Shown here piece after piece: positions 61,820-64,000 of a stretch of 64,000 nucleotides of DNA. Source of the DNA: Holacanthus passer (Eukaryota > Chordata > Actinopteri > Pomacanthidae); NCBI GenBank assembly GCA_025331565.1, contig JAFREQ010000150.1:62001-126000 (forward strand), in the 5' to 3' direction. The stretch's first letter is position 1; the number at the start of each line of letters is the position of its first letter. Under the pieces are notes generated by a model that saw only the letters and a list, made by a program, of their open reading frames with translations, made no database searches and was not told the origin of the DNA. A program made the position numbers and the translations under genes.

Positions 61820-61990
61820 AATGTGCCAAAACGAAGATGGTGAACATGGTGAAAATTATACTACTACTTAGCTACTTAGCTGCAGCTACTGTCACTGTGA
61901 CCGCGTTAGCATGCTGATGATGGTACAGCTCAAACCACCACTGGGCCTAAATACAACCTCAGAGGTGCCAGTGTGGCTCTTGATTCAGAA
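61820..61990 (+). mobile_element. Teleost interspersed repeat (unnamed), 3' part, forward
   Basis: GAAGATGGTGAACATGGTGA, CGCGTTAGCATGCTGATGAT, TACAGCTCAAACCACCACTG and GGCCTAAATACAACCTCAGA match in order the distal half of the family whose proximal half is at 56390-56905. Confidence 0.75.
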
Positions 61991-62599
61991 CGAGTGAAAT
62001 CATTATTGAGTTGCTTCAGAATGACTTTAGAGCAAAGAAACAAACAACTAAGAAAATGTATTCATATAAAACATTGCAGAATATTTCTCAAGCGTATGAT
62101 GTTTTGTAGTTAAACTGGGTGCCGGAGTTGATATGTTGGACGTGCACCATAGATTCATATAAAGCATCACTGTCGTATATCAGCCTGCAAAAATAGAAAC
62201 CCTGTCCTCATCTGTGGATGTAATCCAGGAACAATTCCCAGAAAGTATAAGCAGCAGGTTTGTTTTAGTCAAGATGCTTAGAGAAATACGTTCCTGAAGA
62301 GCTCTCATGCTTCGAATGTTTATCAAGACTCAGATTAGTCTAATCTATTGGTTTTCCTCAGCCATTTCTGTTACTGTCCTCCGATGAGTTTCTCAGCCTT
62401 GGCAGAGATAATCTCATCATTTGTTTCACGCTCTTGAGAACTTAATTCTTTGTGTGGTTTTAATCAGTTTCTTTCAATGACGCTCTTGCAGAGTGGATGC
62501 ACAGTCACCTAAAATGTGTCTTTTAAACATCCACACACATGCACAGGAATGAAGGAATGAATTTCAGCATTTTCAGTAAACTCTCCAAACTCATCTAAT
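61991..62599. other. Non-coding region
   Basis: No gene or known element was recognised. Confidence 0.5.
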
Positions 62600-63060
62600 T
62601 TAACATTTGCTTTGCAGTAGAGACCAAAATGCAAAACCACCTGCGGGTTGCAAAAGAGCAGATCGGAGCTGTTTCATATCGCCGAGTGAGACGTGGCGTC
62701 GGTGAAGCGTGCGGATACCGTGACATTTCCAGCACATGGTCAGTTATTCGGGGATCGGTTCGGAGGGGATTCTCATTCTGCTGAAAAATAAAACTTCCAT
62801 CTCCCCCCAAACACGAGTTATTAAGAAATAATAGAGGAACATATGCTGCCAGTTGACATTAGTATCACAATTTTACATTATAATTTATTACCCCATTGAG
62901 AGCAAATTAGATCGGCAGCTGGCCGCGCACACAATCACGCTCTGCTGTTCGGTGGCACAGACGAAGCTTGTCAAAAACAGTGAAATGGCATTTTAATAGA
63001 AAAGAAGTGAAGGGCATATTCTGAGTGATTTCAAAGGTGTATTCATGAAGGTGCTTCAGA
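62600..63060. promoter_or_regulatory. Candidate conserved non-coding element
   Basis: About 460 bp free of simple repeats, with an AT-rich core (ACATTATAATTTATTACCCC) next to CAGCTGGCCGCGCACACAAT, an E-box-like CAGCTG and several TAAT/ATTA motifs. This texture is common in developmental enhancers, but conservation cannot be tested here. Confidence 0.3.
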
Positions 63061-64000
63061 TTTGAGACTTTAAATAGAGAACTTTTGTCATTTTGAGCTG
63101 GTTATATTCAAGAATTTCTCAAGGAGGAAAAACATTGATAGCCAAACTTTAGGTTTTCAACTTGGAAAAGTTTGAATCCGAGTTAAATATTTGCAGATTT
63201 TGCAGAAACCAAATGTGTTTCTTTAAAATTCATGTGATATTTCTGTGAGATGAAAAATGCTCCAGCTGGCCTCTCCAACTGACCTTTGACATCCAGGTGC
63301 ACTTAATGAGACTTTTGATGTGATTGGTCAGTAACACCTGTGCCACCATGTCACCTGACACGTGACCCAAAACATCCACCCAAATAATAATGAAGCCTTT
63401 TTAAGGTTAATGGGGAAAATGCTGCATGTTATGGCCTTAAGTAATAACTCTGAGCACATTATTAATGTCAGCAAACAGACTGCAGGATCAGCAGAGTGTT
63501 TTGGTCAAGGACGCGATGACAAAGACGGACGCTCGGGCTACTGTGGGAGCCGACCGCGTGATCTCCAGGTGTGCAGGACGGTCACTTTACCCGCAAGAGT
63601 AAACTCTGTTCTGTATCATCATGAGAGCATAATGCTGCAAATAAATATTCCTCTGTGTGATGCAGGTGCGTCTCATCTTCATGCATCAGCCGACGCCTCT
63701 GCAAAGCACAAGACAATGGCAATAATTACCTGGAGTTTGATGTCCTCAGATCGTCTGCCAGTCGTCAGCCAAGAAAACCTGCAATAAACAGAAAAAAAAA
63801 GAGAACAAGTTGAATGAAGGCATCAGTCGGCCGGGGGAAGAAGGGGCAGGTCGCTGGCTGACACAGAACGGCGAGGGGAGCGTAATTAGAAGAGAGTGTG
63901 AGCCTGATTGGTGCATTTGTCTACATCAATGAGAAGTAAGTGGGAAAACGAAGCAGCTGGGCTTTACATGGAGGAACAAAGCAGTGAGACACAATGATGG
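63061..64000. other. Non-coding end of the window
   Basis: The 141-codon frame at 63362-63787 resembles no family I know and has no clear splice or promoter context, so it is not called a gene. Nothing else was recognised. Confidence 0.5.

Noticed and set aside
63362..63787. 141-codon frame near the window end
   Set aside because: No recognisable domain. Its length can occur by chance in 64 kb of six-frame sequence.

Overview
The window looks like nuclear DNA of a teleost fish, probably a spiny-rayed (percomorph) species. The signs are one vertebrate neuronal gene with spliced exons, very frequent (GT)n and (CT)n microsatellites, and decayed copies of repeat families typical of fish genomes: hAT, a Tc1-like element, a tRNA-derived SINE, LINE tails and an abundant unnamed interspersed repeat. 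No bacterial-style gene, rRNA, tRNA or CRISPR array was found. Repeat and family names come from recognition of sequence features, not from a database search.

Only one protein-coding gene can be supported. This is elfn2 (extracellular leucine-rich repeat and fibronectin type III domain containing 2), on the minus strand, coding from 20481 down to 15678. Four coding exons (20278-20481, 19203-19352, 17729-18723, 15678-17277) join in frame into a 982-residue type I membrane protein: signal peptide, LRR ectodomain, LRR C-terminal cap, fibronectin III region, one membrane helix and a long cytoplasmic tail ending in a PP1-binding KVQF motif. A strong 3' splice site lies 16 nt before the ATG, so the promoter and first non-coding exon(s) are probably far upstream (higher coordinates, perhaps beyond the window).

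Layout: 1-9053 is non-coding flank with microsatellites. 9054-9961 is an internally deleted hAT transposon with transposase remnants. 11601-12003 is a short deletion derivative of a Tc1-like transposon. 12004-15677 is AT-rich flank or 3' UTR of elfn2. 15678-20497 is elfn2. From 20500 to 64000 there is a 43-kb stretch with no supportable coding exon, which is the 5' side of elfn2. It holds a GTCA-based minisatellite (24751-25140), four fragments of one interspersed repeat (23.5, 32.5, 56.4 and 61.8 kb), LINE tails (28.4 and 29.4 kb), a SINE (34.1 kb), an array of four T-box-like sites (34.42 kb), a small MITE (45.9 kb), a 609-bp TG/TACAGTG satellite (51.8 kb), pyrimidine-rich blocks (33.0 and 52.5 kb), a Tc1 transposase scrap (58.7 kb) and segments that look like conserved non-coding elements (61.4 and 62.6 kb).

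No new enzymatic or defence system was seen. The most interesting points are the intron-split coding region and enlarged low-complexity tail of elfn2, the deleted hAT with a recognisable target duplication, the evenly spaced T-box-like array, and several perfect hairpins or palindromes in unannotated DNA.
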